DNA of 64,000 nt from Brachycybe producta (GCA_036925085.1 JAUPFP010000025.1:1293733-1357732); one strand, 5' to 3'; positions 22,245-33,363 are shown, numbered from the stretch's first letter. Numbers and translations are program-made. Notes: a model not told the origin generated them from the letters alone.

Positions 22245-22634
22245 TAGGGATGGGACAATCGAATCCTCGAATCCCGCAAATCTTGAAAAATACTCGAGAT
22301 TCGAAAACTCGAATCTTTCGAATCCTAACCAAAAAAAACTGTTAAAATCTTTGGTAAAATTAGTTTTAACTCCATTGACGTCCAATAGAAGTGTTCACTA
22401 ACAAAAAAAAAACCCAGCGATTGTTGCAATTTCGGTGGCGAGACCCGGATCACCAATGTGATCACCTTGTGGCGACCCTGAGTGCCTCACTTGTTTTTTT
22501 ATTATTAATAATTTATAATTTAATATTTTATTTATTTGTATCTTCTTAATGAATAATATAGGATTCTTATATGAGAGATTCGAGAACCTTTTAGGATTCG
22601 GATTCGAGAAAATTTAGGATTCGTTCCACTTCTA
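22245..22634. mobile_element. Family D hAT-like element, copy 2
   Basis: Both ends are present: TAGGGATGGGACAATCGAAT on the left and GATTCGTTCCACTTCTA on the right. The flanking octamers GAAAATAC and GGAAATAG match at 6 of 8 positions, consistent with a decayed 8-bp hAT duplication. Internal blocks TCACCTTGTGGCGACCCTGA and ACTCCATTGACGTCCAATAG are shared with the other copies. Confidence 0.75.
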
Positions 22635-23420
22635 GGAAATAGAACAAAAAATAATTTCCGAAGTTTTCAAATAATGAAAATATCACCAAAATTAATGAAT
22701 TCTCCATAGACAAATTGAGACAACTGACAACCAACCATATTCTCTTAAGTGAGAGAGCTCAAGTTAAAAAAAAAAACAGACAATTAACGGTCTCTCAAGT
22801 TAAATTTTCAACAGAAATACAACATTAAAGTTAATGAAGCAAAAATATCTAAAATGTTTTTGGATGCAAAAACACAATCCTATATTTAAAATGATGATAA
22901 TCATCATCATCATCATAACATAGAAAAAGGCTTTACAGAAAAACTCTTGAATTTATTTCCAAGAAAACAACACTCTTTGAGTAAAAAGAAAATCGTCAAT
23001 TTAACAATTAGTTTAACTAATTCTCACATACATACACACGGACATAAACATACACAAGAGACACAAACACGCACAGACACAAACAATCAACATATACCTT
23101 TAAGAGAAAACACACAAAAAATAACACAAATATAAACTTAATCTCAATTGAAGCATGTTTATACGCATATATTAAACAAATTATTCAGTTCAAAAGAAAC
23201 TTAAGTGCCTGAAAAAAAAAGATAGAAAGAAAGTGTGGAAAATTTCAAACAACCAAAAAATTTTCTACCTTTGTTACAAATAAACAGAAGCACAGAAAGA
23301 GAAAGAAAAACAAATTAAAACACATTTAGCCTTAAGGAACAATATTTACATAAATTACAAGAATTTATTTAAAAAAAAAATAATTATAACCCATAAGTTT
23401 GTAGTCAGAAAATATAAGAG

Positions 23421-23476
<56 letters not shown>

Positions 23477-23710
23477 CATACAAACAAAGAGAACTTTCAT
23501 TTCATCTTTCCATTTCTAGTCTACAACAATAAAGATATGAATTGAGATAATTTCAAGAGTGTGAAGGAGAGAAAACCACTGATACAAAAATGAGATAATA
23601 ATAATAATAATAATAATAATAAGGAACAAGGGGTTTTTGGGGAGAGGGGGAGGGGGGGAGGGGGATTGTAATTTTATTTCACACTGATGGACAATGTCTG
23701 AAGGGCAGAC
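22635..23710. other. No gene seen; simple repeats
   Basis: (TCA)n at 22896-22917, ACACA-rich sequence at 23015-23120, a pure (CT)25 tract at 23425-23474, (ATA)n at 23597-23622 and a G-rich tract at 23640-23665. The open frame at 22947-23135 is low-complexity. Confidence 0.65.
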
Positions 23711-24050
23711 TCAACTTTTATTAGTAATTAGAGCTCGGATTTGTATGCAATATCATGCCAAACGTTTCTTATCCTGTGGCTCAAGTGCCAAATGTGAAAG
23801 TAATCCTTTATCATTAGAGCAACCAACAATTATGCTTTTTTTTCAAATAAAAAAAATCCGGTTAGAGGCTAGATTTCTGGTTACTATCAGTTGTCATCTA
23901 GATGGTTCTAGCCTCCAACCAGTGGTTTTGATTTGAAAAAAAAAAAACGATTGTTGGTTGATCAAAATAGGGATTGCTACTTCACAATTGGGCTCAAGTG
24001 GGCCACAGATTGAGAAACATTTTGCTTCATATTGCATAAATATCCGAGCG
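23711..24050. mobile_element. Family J palindromic element
   Basis: The left arm TAGTAATTAGAGCTCGGATT and the right arm AATATCCGAGCGCTAGTAAT are inverted copies. Inside, TTATCCTGTGGCTCAAGTGC is mirrored by GGGCTCAAGTGGGCCACAGA, and GGTTAGAGGCTAG by CTAGCCTCCAACCAG. Both arms together form a hairpin of about 340 bp. Short open frames inside are shadows. Confidence 0.75.
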
Positions 24051-24051
24051 C

Positions 24052-24275
24052 TAGTAATTATTATTAAGTTTAGGATTTTTATGCAAATATATGAAAGCAA
24101 ATGTTTTTCAATTTGTGGCCCAAGTGTGTCAATTCTGAAGTAATTCGTCACCATCATTAGAACAACTGCAATTATGCTTTTTCCAATCACAAAAGGCTAG
24201 TTAGAGGCTAGATGTTTAGTTAATATCAATTGTCAACTAGAAAGTTCTAGCCTCTAACCAGTGTTTTTGAGTTTT
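24052..24275. mobile_element. Family J element, second copy in tandem
   Basis: TTTTTCAATTTGTGGCCCAA is followed by GGCTAGTTAGAGGCTAG and TTCTAGCCTCTAACCAGTG. It begins within a few bases of the end of the previous J copy and lacks the second outer arm. Confidence 0.65.
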
Positions 24276-24289
24276 CAAGAAAAAGTTTT

Positions 24290-24845
24290 CTTCTCAAATA
24301 AGTTTAAAAGATTAAATTTCTTCTAAAATTGGAACCCTGTTCCGAGGGTTCAAGTTAAAGTTCTAGGTCTATGTTTTCTTCTAGAACTAGAAACCCTGTT
24401 CAGAAAGTTAAAATTCTAAAGCTACGTTTTCTTCTAGAATTGGAATCCTGTTCATAGGATTCAAGTTAAGGTTCAAGGGTAAATTTCCTTCTAGGAATGG
24501 AACCATGTTCCGAGGCTTCGAGTGTTGAAGTGCATTGACTAAGCCTTCTTCTAGAATTAGAACCCTGTTTACAGGGGTTAAATTCAAGAAAATGTATTCC
24601 TTCTAAAAATAAGTTTAAAAGATTAAATTTCTTCTAAAATTGGAACCCTGTTCTGAGGGTTCAAGTTAAAAGTTTTAGGTCTAAGACTTCTTCAAGGACT
24701 GGAACTCTGTTCAGAGGGTTCAAAGTTAAAAGTTCCAGGGCTAAGGATTCTTTTAAAATTGAAACCCTGTTTTAGTGGATTTTGAATTGAAATTTAAAGC
24801 TAAACTTGCTTCTAGGATTGGAACCCTGTTCAGAGGCTTCGAATA
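24290..24845. repeat. Tandem array of ~60-bp units
   Basis: About nine units share TTCTTCTAGAATTGGAACCC followed by TGTTCAGAGGGTTCAAGTT and TTCTAGGGCTAAG. Units vary in length (about 55-68 bp). Single related units occur at about 48940-48990 (TTGGAACTCTGCTTAGAGGG) and 50390-50440. Confidence 0.85.
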
Positions 24846-25149
24846 AAAGTTTAAACATAGTAAAATATAACTGATAAATAATCAGCTTCCAGAGACTAAA
24901 ATAATCTCCACAATAATAAGCATAGCTTTATTAAATAAAGAGAGGGAAAAAAATTTATTCAATTATTGAAACCAAATTAGATGCAAATGTGTTTATCATT
25001 ATGGAGTTTAATTGAATTTTATTCCAAATGTGTCATTAATTTTTTTTCTCTTTGCAAACACTGAAACCCCCGAGAAGAAAAAAAACTATCACGAGTTTTT
25101 TAAACCAACAACCAAAGTAGGAACAGAATGCACTCGTTAAGAGATGGTT
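24846..25149. other. No feature recognised
   Basis: A+T-rich unique sequence with poly-A and poly-T tracts. Confidence 0.45.
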
Positions 25150-25342
25150 TATGACGAACTGATTTCCAAACTGACATAAAAAACGTATTTTAAAAGATAT
25201 CAACACAAAAATACACCAAACGAGATTGAGCTTTACCCTTCTAGTTTCTATTAGTTCGATTTTTTCTTCTTCTTAATTTGCCTCTTGGAAGACAAAATTA
25301 ACCAGAGTTCAAGGGTCATTTACACTTTTAAAGCCACCTTAA
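25150..25342. mobile_element. Family E, right half, ending CCACCTTAA
   Basis: TTTCCAAACTGACATAAAAA leads to TTTAAAAGATATCAACAC, then TTTACCCTTCTAGTTTCTAT and the tail AAAGCCACCTTAA (25330-25342). Confidence 0.75.
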
Positions 25343-25349
25343 AAAAAGT

Positions 25350-25672
25350 TACCAACAAAATGTGCGACAACTAGAACGGTAGATACTAGAAAGGTAGCTG
25401 AATCACTTAACAGCATTTTTTAATTTATGTTTGTTAATTATCTTTCAAAACTTTTTAAAAGACAAAAATTAAAAACATCGTCTGCTTAAAAGTTGAGTGA
25501 TTTATCAAACTGACATAAAAAGATTTATTTTGAAAAACATCAACATGAAAATACCCCTAAGTGATTGAGCTACCCTTCTAGTTTCTAGTTGTTCAAGATT
25601 TTTTTTTAAATTTCCTGTTGAATGAGAGGATAAACTAGAGTTCAAGGGTCATTTACAATTTAAAGCCACCTT
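25350..25672. mobile_element. Family E fold-back MITE, near complete
   Basis: The left arm ACTAGAAAGGTAGCTGAATC and right arm GATTGAGCTACCCTTCTAGT are nearly perfect inverses. The tail ends AAAGCCACCTTA. It follows the previous half copy head-to-tail and is directly abutted by family F at 25681. Confidence 0.85.
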
Positions 25673-25680
25673 ATAACATA

Positions 25681-26105
25681 GTTTCCAATACAAAAATTAA
25701 CGGCATTCACATAACCAAGGTTAAAGTTAACTGCAGATAAGCTAAAATTGGTTCTTTTGTATGTTTTCCATTTATAAGACACTTAACTGCGGTTAAATAA
25801 TTTTATGTCTTTTTCTATTAAAACAGTTGTGCATTTTGTGAAATTTTCATTCCTCATACAGGCAAATATTGAGTGGCTCTCATTGCCCGCCATGTTATTT
25901 GTAAGCTAAATTTGTTTGAACACAGGAAGTGACGTATTTAACCATTCAATAATGTGGTCAAACCACATTGCTGTCAATGCAGAGTTGAGTTAACTCCATT
26001 GTTCTGAAAATTAACCATTTCCAATGTTAATCACATTTGCTTCTACTTAGAAAATTAACTGTGGTTAACTTTTTAACTGCAGTTAATTTCTTTTGTAGTG
26101 AAAAC
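25681..26105. mobile_element. Family F fold-back element, copy 2
   Basis: Starts GTTTCCAATACAAAAATTAA and ends TTAATTTCTTTTGTAGTGAA plus AAC. Central words match the 8241 copy (GGAAGTGACGTATTTAACCA, CAATAATGTGGT). Confidence 0.75.
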
Positions 26106-26532
26106 GATGTATTACAAGTTATCCCCCCCCCAAAAAAATGTTTAATGATATAACAGTTACAAATTGAGCAAAAATGATAAAAATGTAATATATTAATGTA
26201 AAAACGTTCAAAAAAAACCTAACATTCCAAGTGTGGTTCCGGTCATAAATAATAGGGTTAACTGTTAAGGTCCACACCATAATATAACACACATTTCCCC
26301 TTCATATATAAGAGAAACATTACATTTATAATAGTTGACCCCCTTCCCGAATTTACCCCCTTATAATATCTTATATGTAGCCTCAAAGCATCAAGAATAA
26401 GTTGTGAGAGAGAAAGAGAGAAAGAAAATATGAGAGAAAAAGCACAAAAATACAATCTTCAAAAAGCACAAACAAAGTTTAATGTCTGTGAAAATGGACA
26501 ACTGCTTTTGCCAATTGTCCATTTTTGGACAT

Positions 26533-26580
<48 letters not shown>

Positions 26581-26761
26581 TGTATGTATGTATGTATGTC
26601 CGAAACGTTAGACCACACACACCAACGATATAATAATATTTGGTGGCCAAGTCAATCGATGCAGAAACTGAGGGGTTCAAATGATAGTCAACAAAGTGGA
26701 AAATATGTTGTTTTGCACAATCACTAGACAATATGTATAAATCACCAAACTCCCTAGTGTT
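26106..26761. other. No gene seen; (AT)n and (GTAT)n
   Basis: Poly-C and poly-A near 26123-26140, a small hairpin around TGGACAACTGCTTTTGCCAA (26495-26525), (AT)n at 26535-26573 and (TGTA)n at 26581-26599. Frames crossing it encode Tyr/Ile runs from the AT tract. Confidence 0.6.
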
Positions 26762-27331
26762 TTAAGATGGCTGAATAAATAATTTGATTTGGTTTTGTCC
26801 ACATCTCCGGATGGCGTCACTGCAGTAGCTAATGCTAAACTCCAATAGGCGTTTTAGTACAATTTTGACACAAACATGTCAGTGAATGTTTTTTTTTAAA
26901 AACATTATAATAAAATTCAAATTGTTTTCAAAACTAGAATGGTAAAAGATTGCTTTGTTCATGGCAATATCTTAAAAAATAAACAATTTTATTGTTCAGT
27001 TTGAAAAATGACCCGTTTTTTAGGTTTTTTATTGACGACATTTCATGAAAAACTAGTTTCGCCTTTTTCAAATTGTCATAAAAAATTTATTTTAAAAGAT
27101 CTCATCATCAAAAAAAAACTTTTAGCATTATCAGCAACTATTCTAGTTTCTAAAACACTTAAGAATTTTTTTGTATTTTTTTTTTCCTGAATAACGTTCA
27201 CCTGAAAAACATAAAATTTTCTCAAAACCGCGAGTGAGAAGATTAGAAACCTTCGTTAGAACGTAATAGCCACGACAGTGGCGCCATCCCGAGAGAAGAA
27301 AACAAAATAAATACCTATTCAGCCACCTTAA
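26762..27331. mobile_element. Family I element bounded by TTAA
   Basis: The left boundary TTAAGATGGCTGAATAAATA and the right boundary, which reads CTATTCAGCCACCTTAA, are inverses, with TTAA at both edges (26762-26765 and 27328-27331). Sub-terminal GATGGCGTCACTGCAGTAGC pairs with ACGACAGTGGCGCCATCCCG. The core (26885-27200) is E-like, with AAACTAGAATGGTAAAAGAT opposite AACTATTCTAGTTTCTAAAA. The TTAA edges fit a piggyBac-type transposition signature. The frame at 27143-27565 has no domain. Confidence 0.7.
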
Positions 27332-28062
27332 TGTATCTTGCATTTTTTTGTATGGTAGATAAATGCGTTTAGTTGTATTTGATATTTTAGTTACAATTAT
27401 TAAAAAATGCTCAGCTTTGTTCAAAAATTCGTAACGTTTTGCACACTGACTAGCGATTGTATAGAATGACTGGTTTTCTAAAATTCTAGCAGAAACAGAA
27501 ATACATATTCGAATAAAAAAAGTTTTTCTTTCTCCATTTATCTCTTTGCCTCGCTCACACTTCATAAATTTTAAACGACTATTGAACCAATAATCTCTTT
27601 TTTGGGGGGGGGGGGCGGGGGAGGGGGTGGAGGGTTCGGGTTTTGCCTACTTTTTCAACCGAGTTTACATTTGGTTAAACTGGACACAAACGCAATTTTA
27701 CAAACAAATCTTTTTCCCCTTTGTATTTTGGCTTCATCACTTGACCATTTTTAAATAATTTTGAAAACATTTTCAGAAAAAAATGGACTTAAAAAATAAA
27801 CAAATTAAAAATTGTTAATTTTGTTAAATACTAGAATAGTATGCCAATTCTAGTTTCATTTTGGTACTAAAATTATTTAACTATTTTCATTCAAATACTT
27901 CATTATTATAAATGACATTTTCTGTGAATGTCCGGTTGTCATGACGTAATTTGCGTTGACCGCTTGCATTTTTTTTTATAAGCACCGTAATATTGTTTAG
28001 ATTCTCGGATCGGGAGAGCGCAATATGAAGTTGATCTTGAGAAGAAACAAAAAACCGGTTCA
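27332..28062. other. No gene seen
   Basis: A G-rich run at 27604-27635, otherwise A+T-rich unique sequence. Confidence 0.5.
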
Positions 28063-28140
28063 TTTAAATTTAAATTCCGACGTGCTTAAATGTTTCTGTC
28101 CTTGTTTGTACAGCGTTATACACAGACAGACAAGGCTTAA
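28063..28140. repeat. Dispersed repeat, inverse of 17577-17650
   Basis: TTCATTTAAATTTAAATTCC, then GACGTGCTTAAATGTTTCTG and CCTTGTTTGTACAGCGTTA, correspond to the reverse complement of the copy at 17577. Confidence 0.65.
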
Positions 28141-28199
28141 TATATATAAAATTGTCACCGCTAATTTTTTTTTAAATTAGACTTTTTATGACAAAAAGG

Positions 28200-28410
28200 A
28201 GTTCTAACTTTGATTACATTCTTGTCTATCAGAAGAAAAATTCATAAAAACTTTGAAAGTGTTTTAGAAATTAGAAGAGTAGCTCAAATACTTAAGGGTA
28301 TTTTCATATTCATATCTTATTAAAATAAGCTGTTTATATATTTTAATTTTATTCTGTAAAAAAGTTTATTTTGAAAGAAATCAACCTGAAAATACGAGTA
28401 CATAATCTCC
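28200..28410. mobile_element. Family E fold-back MITE, degraded
   Basis: GTGTTTTAGAAATTAGAAGA and GTAGCTCAAATACTTAAGGG begin the left arm. AAGTTTATTTTGAAAGAAAT and CAACCTGAAAATACGAG form part of the right arm, whose outer end is missing. Confidence 0.7.
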
Positions 28411-29199
28411 ATTTACTTGAAAACACCTTTGGAAATAAATGTTGATGTTAAGTTATTTTAGAACAATGGAAAACACCAATAATAAAATAGATAAACTCAA
28501 GACAAGAAGATAGAAAATGATGAAGAGAAGAGATAAATTAAGCAAAGAAGAAGAAAAAAAAGCTCTTCTATCCTTTTTGAAAATATATCCTTCTAGTAAG
28601 TAACATAACAGTGTGTTGTGAATTATGACTCCATAGAGTATGTCCAAAAGAAACGACAACAATTTGTTTCAATCCATCAGTTTCAAGTGGAAAAGGAGAA
28701 AAGAAAAAAATGGGTGGGTCGGAATGATTTGGGGAGGGCCCCCCCTCCAATAGGATGACCACAAGGGAAACATAAACAAAAGTGTGGACTTTCCTAAGTG
28801 TTGACCAAACTTACAACAGAAAACCCATCATTGTTGTCTTTGAAACAGACACAGGAAACCAAAAAAAAGGAAGTCTTTACTAGAATAATGAAGGGATGTT
28901 ACTCTTGAGACCTGAAAGTTAAGAGATTGAGAGAAACTTTGAAATAAAAACTGATCACTATTACTTTCTTCCCTTTGTATTATAACTCTATCTTAAAATC
29001 CTGAATTATAACAACTGTCTTTTTCAAGAAAACTTCTAAGATTCATTTGTCACAACAAAAAATATTAGCCAACATCACAGATAAAACTAAAATAATCGTA
29101 GAGCAGAAAAAAACCACTTCACAGTTTTTTGTTGTTGAAATTTGGTTCATCTTTATTTATGCAATGCCATCATTAAAATATAGAAATCAAACCGCAGAC
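28411..29199. other. No gene seen
   Basis: A GGGCCCCCCCTCC patch at 28736-28748 and AAG-rich stretches near 28545. The minus-strand open frames at 28453-28762 are low-complexity and hydrophobic, with no family match recognised. Confidence 0.5.
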
Positions 29200-29880
29200 C
29201 CATTCCAGCAACACCACGGTTCATGAGACCAACCAAGCCCATAAAGCTCACAAGAATAATGATGCCTATCAGCCTACCCAGGCCCATGAAGTCCGTAAGA
29301 CCAATCAGGCCAACCAAGCCCATGAAATCCATAAAACCAATCAAGCCATGAAGTCAGCAAGCCCATGAAGTAAACAAGATCAATGTGGGCCATAAGATCA
29401 AGGAGAGCCACAAGGTCAGAGATAGCCACAAGATCAGGGATAGCCACAAGATCATTGAAGACCACAAATGCAATGAAGCCCACAAGATCAATAACGATCA
29501 TCAACCCCATGATGCCTAAAAGATTATTCAAGCCCACAAAATCAATGAAGTTCACCATATCAATTCATATCAATTCAGCATGCCCATAAAGCCTACCATG
29601 TCCATAAAGCCCACCATGCCAATGAAGCCCATAAGACCCATGAAGATTCCACCATGCCCATAAAGCCCACCTATAACGCCTATATAGCCCACATATAATG
29701 CCCATGAAGACCCCAATGCCCATGACGACCACAATGCCCATGAGACCTACAAATGCCCATGAGGCCTACAAATGCCCATGAGGCCTACAAATGCCCATGA
29801 TGTCTACCAAGCACATTATGGCCACCAAAGCCATGAATCTCACCATGTCAAAGAGGCCCACTAACTAGCCTGATGAAGCA
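29200..29880. repeat. Degenerate GCCCATGAAGCC minisatellite
   Basis: Irregular repetition of AAGCCCATGAAG, ACAAGATCA, CCACCATGCCC and AATGCCCATGAGGCCTAC (three tandem copies near 29745-29795). The basic step is 12-21 bp, mostly multiples of three, which opens frames on both strands. It shares its core with 49550-50280. Confidence 0.8.
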
Positions 29881-30790
29881 AACCAGAGTGGCCCAGTTAT
29901 AAGTTACCAACTTTTAAAAGTTGCTTCTAAATGAGAAGTTCTTTCTTTTTAATCTTAAGAAGAAAGAAAAAAAAGTATGTTTGCAGCAAAATTACTTGCT
30001 GAAAAACCACCTTAACTACATAAACATTTACTGGTTGTTTATAAAGACAGTTATTTCAGCTACAACCTCATTATTTGTAAGAAAATATGAAGAAAAAGAT
30101 CATTTTTCTTGTTGAAAAATTTTCATCCAAAAAGAAGAAGTACTTCAATATATAGAAAAAGAAATGTCTAATATAAAGTGGACTTGCATTATCATCATCA
30201 TCATCATTTCTAAAAGTTACAATATTCATAATATGACTTCAGAAATGGAAGAAGAAGAAAAAAATCGTTATAAATCTTGGTTATATGAAAATTGTTAGTG
30301 CATAAATAGAAGATGATGATGATGATGATGATGATGAAGAGATGGGGTGTGTGTATTTTGCTTTTTTTTTTTCTTCTGAAGGTGGAAAATGAAAAGTATA
30401 AGATTAAGCTTCTGCCAAACGTTGTTAAAAGATATCTTTTCTCTCATAAAATTTTATCGTTTTTGGCAACTTGAGATGAAGAGCAGCAAAAATCTACACA
30501 TATAATATACACACATATAAGAAATTAAGTGTATATAAGTGTGATAAAACAGCTAGTTGCCAGTTCATTTGCATGATTTTTCTTAGGAAAAATTGCAATT
30601 GCTACACTCTCTATAATCATCAAAAAAAAAACCCTCTTCTTTTTCTCTTTTGAAAAATTTAAGATATAGAGGATAGTAAAAATATATATATATCTAAAAA
30701 TATCCGACCTTTATATCTATATAGCTAATATACAATTAACTGTGTTGAACCAATCAAATAATATTTTGGGCAAAAAAAAGATTTCAAAGG
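29881..30790. other. No gene seen; simple repeats
   Basis: (ATC)n at 30191-30208, (GAT)n at 30312-30338 and poly-T at 30362-30371. CCACCTTAA occurs at 30007-30015 without a recognisable element next to it. Confidence 0.55.
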
Positions 30791-30791
30791 C

Positions 30792-30792
<1 letters not shown>

Positions 30793-30837
<45 letters not shown>
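30793..30837. repeat. (GA)n microsatellite
   Basis: A pure GA run of about 45 bp. A second one of about 40 bp lies at 30949-30989. Confidence 0.95.
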
Positions 30838-30840
<3 letters not shown>

Positions 30841-30947
30841 TGAGACAACACTATATAATCAAAGATTACGAGCAAAACTTTTATAACCATACTTCATCTG
30901 ACAAAATTACAAGTCAATTTTCAAATTCCAATAAAAATAAAACTTCA

Positions 30948-30948
<1 letters not shown>

Positions 30949-30989
<41 letters not shown>
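30949..30989. repeat. (GA)n microsatellite
   Basis: A nearly pure GA run, about 110 bp downstream of the previous one and on the same strand. Confidence 0.95.
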
Positions 30990-30991
<2 letters not shown>

Positions 30992-31119
30992 TAAATATTA
31001 TCGGCAATGTTTAAAAAAAAAACCTCCATCGGAAGTTGTGAAACGACCCTATTTTATTTGAGATCTTTTAAAGATATATTTATAGTAATAGTGGGCGCAG
31101 AAAAAACGGGTTTTCTGCA

Positions 31120-31372
31120 TAAGAGGCTAACATCGCAAAATTACTTTGAAAAATCTCCACCAAGAGGCGCTAGCATCGTTTTTTTTTTCTATTGAGCACA
31201 CATAGACCCAATGTTAAAGAAAGAATGTTAATTTTTAAAATACACACAGTCGCAACGGCAATATGTTTATTTTTCATATTTAAATATATGCTGATCGAAT
31301 GATAGAATGACAAAAAATTGGTAAGTGAGGTTCTATTTTTTAAAAAAATATTTCAAAATCGGGAATTTCAAA
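31120..31372. mobile_element. Family C element, copy
   Basis: TAAGAGGCTAACATCGCAAA, then GGCGCTAGCATCGTTTTTTT, ACCCAATGTTAAAGAAAGAA and GCTGATCGAATGATAGAATG, follow the same order as the copy at 47716. Confidence 0.75.
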
Positions 31373-31457
31373 CTAGAATATAATTATTTGGCAGAAGGAA
31401 AACAAATAGAATTTCTTAGTTGACGTTTTCTGCAGGTGCTAACTTTCTCTAAGAAAA

Positions 31458-31546
31458 AAACTTGAACGTGTTTTAGAACCTAGAAGAGTAACTGAAATAT
31501 GCTTACTTAGTTACTCTTCTAGTTACCTTTAAAACACGTTTACAAG
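31458..31546. mobile_element. Short family E fold-back (internally deleted)
   Basis: CTTGAACGTGTTTTAGAACC and TAGAAGAGTAACT are followed after about 15 bp by AGTTACTCTTCTAGTTACC and AAAACACGTTTACAAG. Only the outer arms of E remain, meeting directly in a tight hairpin. Confidence 0.7.
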
Positions 31547-31716
31547 TTTATTAATAAAGAACTTTCATTTTAATTAAATTTTCTTAAAAAATATTGTTTC
31601 TTAGTAAATTAACTTCAAAGTAAGAGACCTCTATATACATCAATATTCTAGTTCTATATGATTTGAACATCTATAAAGCAGCAAATGAGCAGCTTCTTGT
31701 CATTGGAGCAGTTTTT

Positions 31717-32006
31717 TAAGTTCTTCCTAACTAACGCCAGGCACAAATTAGGCAACAATGCAACTCTTGCAATCAGCAACAGTCTCCAGCAACTGTTGTT
31801 GGTGACACTACACTAGTGCCACCGCCGCATTTGCAGGCACCAAATTAGTAGTTGGCAACAATAGTACGTGTGCCAGCAACCACTTTCTTCAAGTGCAAAG
31901 ATAGAACCCAAATAAGCGAGCTACCAGCAACCAAATTATGATCACCTGACAAGAGAGTGGTTGCTGGCACATAATGGTTGCTTGTTCCCTCTGCTCACTA
32001 CACTGA

Positions 32007-32051
<45 letters not shown>

Positions 32052-32212
32052 GCAACATCCACTTACTACTGTTGCCAACTACCAATTTGGTGCCGGCAAA
32101 TGCAGTGGTGGCGCTAGTGTAGTGTCACCAACAACAGTTGCTGAAGATTATTGCTGGTTGCAAGAGTTGCATTGTTGCCTAATTTGTGCCTGGCGTTAGT
32201 TAGGAAGAACTT
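31717..32212. mobile_element. Element M: long palindrome with (GA)n in the loop
   Basis: The left arm from AAGTTCTTCCTAACTAACGC is mirrored by the right arm ending GTTAGTTAGGAAGAACTT. The arms extend through GGCACAAATTAGGCAACAAT, GTTGGTGACACTACACTAGT and GGCACCAAATTAGTAGTTGG, roughly 150 bp each. The spacer contains the inner inverted repeat GTGCCAGCAACCAC and GTGGTTGCTGGCAC, and a 40-bp (GA)n tract at 32010-32049. A truncated arm repeats at 32248-32293. No coding content. Confidence 0.8.
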
Positions 32213-33124
32213 AGAAGCCAAGAGGGATAAATGAATTTTTACAACATTTTACAACAGTTGCTCAAGACTGTTGCCTAATTTGCACCTGGCCTAAGAAAGA
32301 ATTTATGAATCATATTTTTTTAGATATTTTTTTAAGAAAAAACTAAAACAAAGAAACGTTTTAGTTGCGCCACGTAAGTTTCTAAACATATTTTTACAAC
32401 AGAATCAACACATAAATAAAAAAAACCTCCTCTGATAGTTATTTTCATATAGGAGCTAGTTTTCTACTGCTGTTTTTAGAGCCATTTAGTTTTGAGATCC
32501 TATTTTACATAATAACATCATATTTATGCCCATATTTGAATTGAGAAAAGAAAAAATGAGAAGATTTTCCTCTTTTTTTTCTTCTTCAAAACTTAAGAAA
32601 CATCTCTTCTTTTTTTTGAAGAAATTTAAGAGAATCCATTAAAGTAAATAAAAGAAGAAGTAGCTTTATTACAAAAGGAAGACAGAAAAAAAAAACTTTC
32701 AGAAATACAGTATGTTCCAAAATCTAAATTCTTCAATCTAAATAAATCGATTAAAATTAAATATCTAATACCTTCGACACACATGAGCTAAATGAATTCA
32801 AATTAAATGTGTTTAGGTGAATTATACGGAATCCAGTTAAGGACATGAACCCAAATAAAAATTGACTTTATTATTAATATTTTAAAATTGATTCCACTAA
32901 GACTCCGACTGAGTCTGACAAACAAAAATAAAAAGAATTGAAACTAAATCAACATATGTATTCATTCAAAAATAATTTGTATATTGTAATCGAATTTAAT
33001 TTAAATTGAATTGGTTCTTTAAAAAAATAGCAGTGGCTTCAATTATGTCCGATTTCATCGATGCTCTCAAATCAGATTTCAGAATTCGGAGAAAGCAGAA
33101 TAATAATCTTTTCACAGATAACCT
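32213..33124. other. No gene seen
   Basis: A+T-rich sequence. Bases 32248-32293 repeat part of the M arm (CAACAGTTGCTCAAGACTGT). No open frame of substance. Confidence 0.5.
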
Positions 33125-33195
33125 GAGACGGTGGTAAAGCTCTAGCTGTTAGAGCGGCATTTTGCATAACCTCAGGGTATAGACGTCAATATTGC
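33125..33195 (+). other. Possible tRNA-derived (SINE-like) fragment
   Basis: TAGCTGTTAGAGCGGC resembles an A box and D arm. CAGGGTATAGACGTCAAT, about 35 bp later, loosely resembles a B box with several mismatches. No closed acceptor stem was found, and no other copy occurs in the window. A weak call: a chance match is possible. Confidence 0.2.
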
Positions 33196-33363
33196 ATCTT
33201 TAAGACTCAATTTTTAATGTTCGGTCAATCACCTCCGCCTCCTCCACCAACTCCGACTCCACAGCCCTAGTTTCAACACTGTTGATTCCAACAAATCGGA
33301 CCGTGTGTATGTCCACCATGACCGTTTCATCAATTGCGAACGTATACAAGTGTCCAAACTGGC

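Noticed and set aside
26482..26731. Tyr/Ile-rich frames on both strands
   Set aside because: They translate the (AT)n and (TGTA)n tracts.
27143..27565. 140-residue minus-strand frame
   Set aside because: It overlaps the right half of family I and has no domain. It is probably a chance opening.
33125..33195. A genuine tRNA gene
   Set aside because: A- and B-box-like words are present, but the acceptor stem does not pair and the B box is poor. I listed it only as a possible SINE-like fragment.
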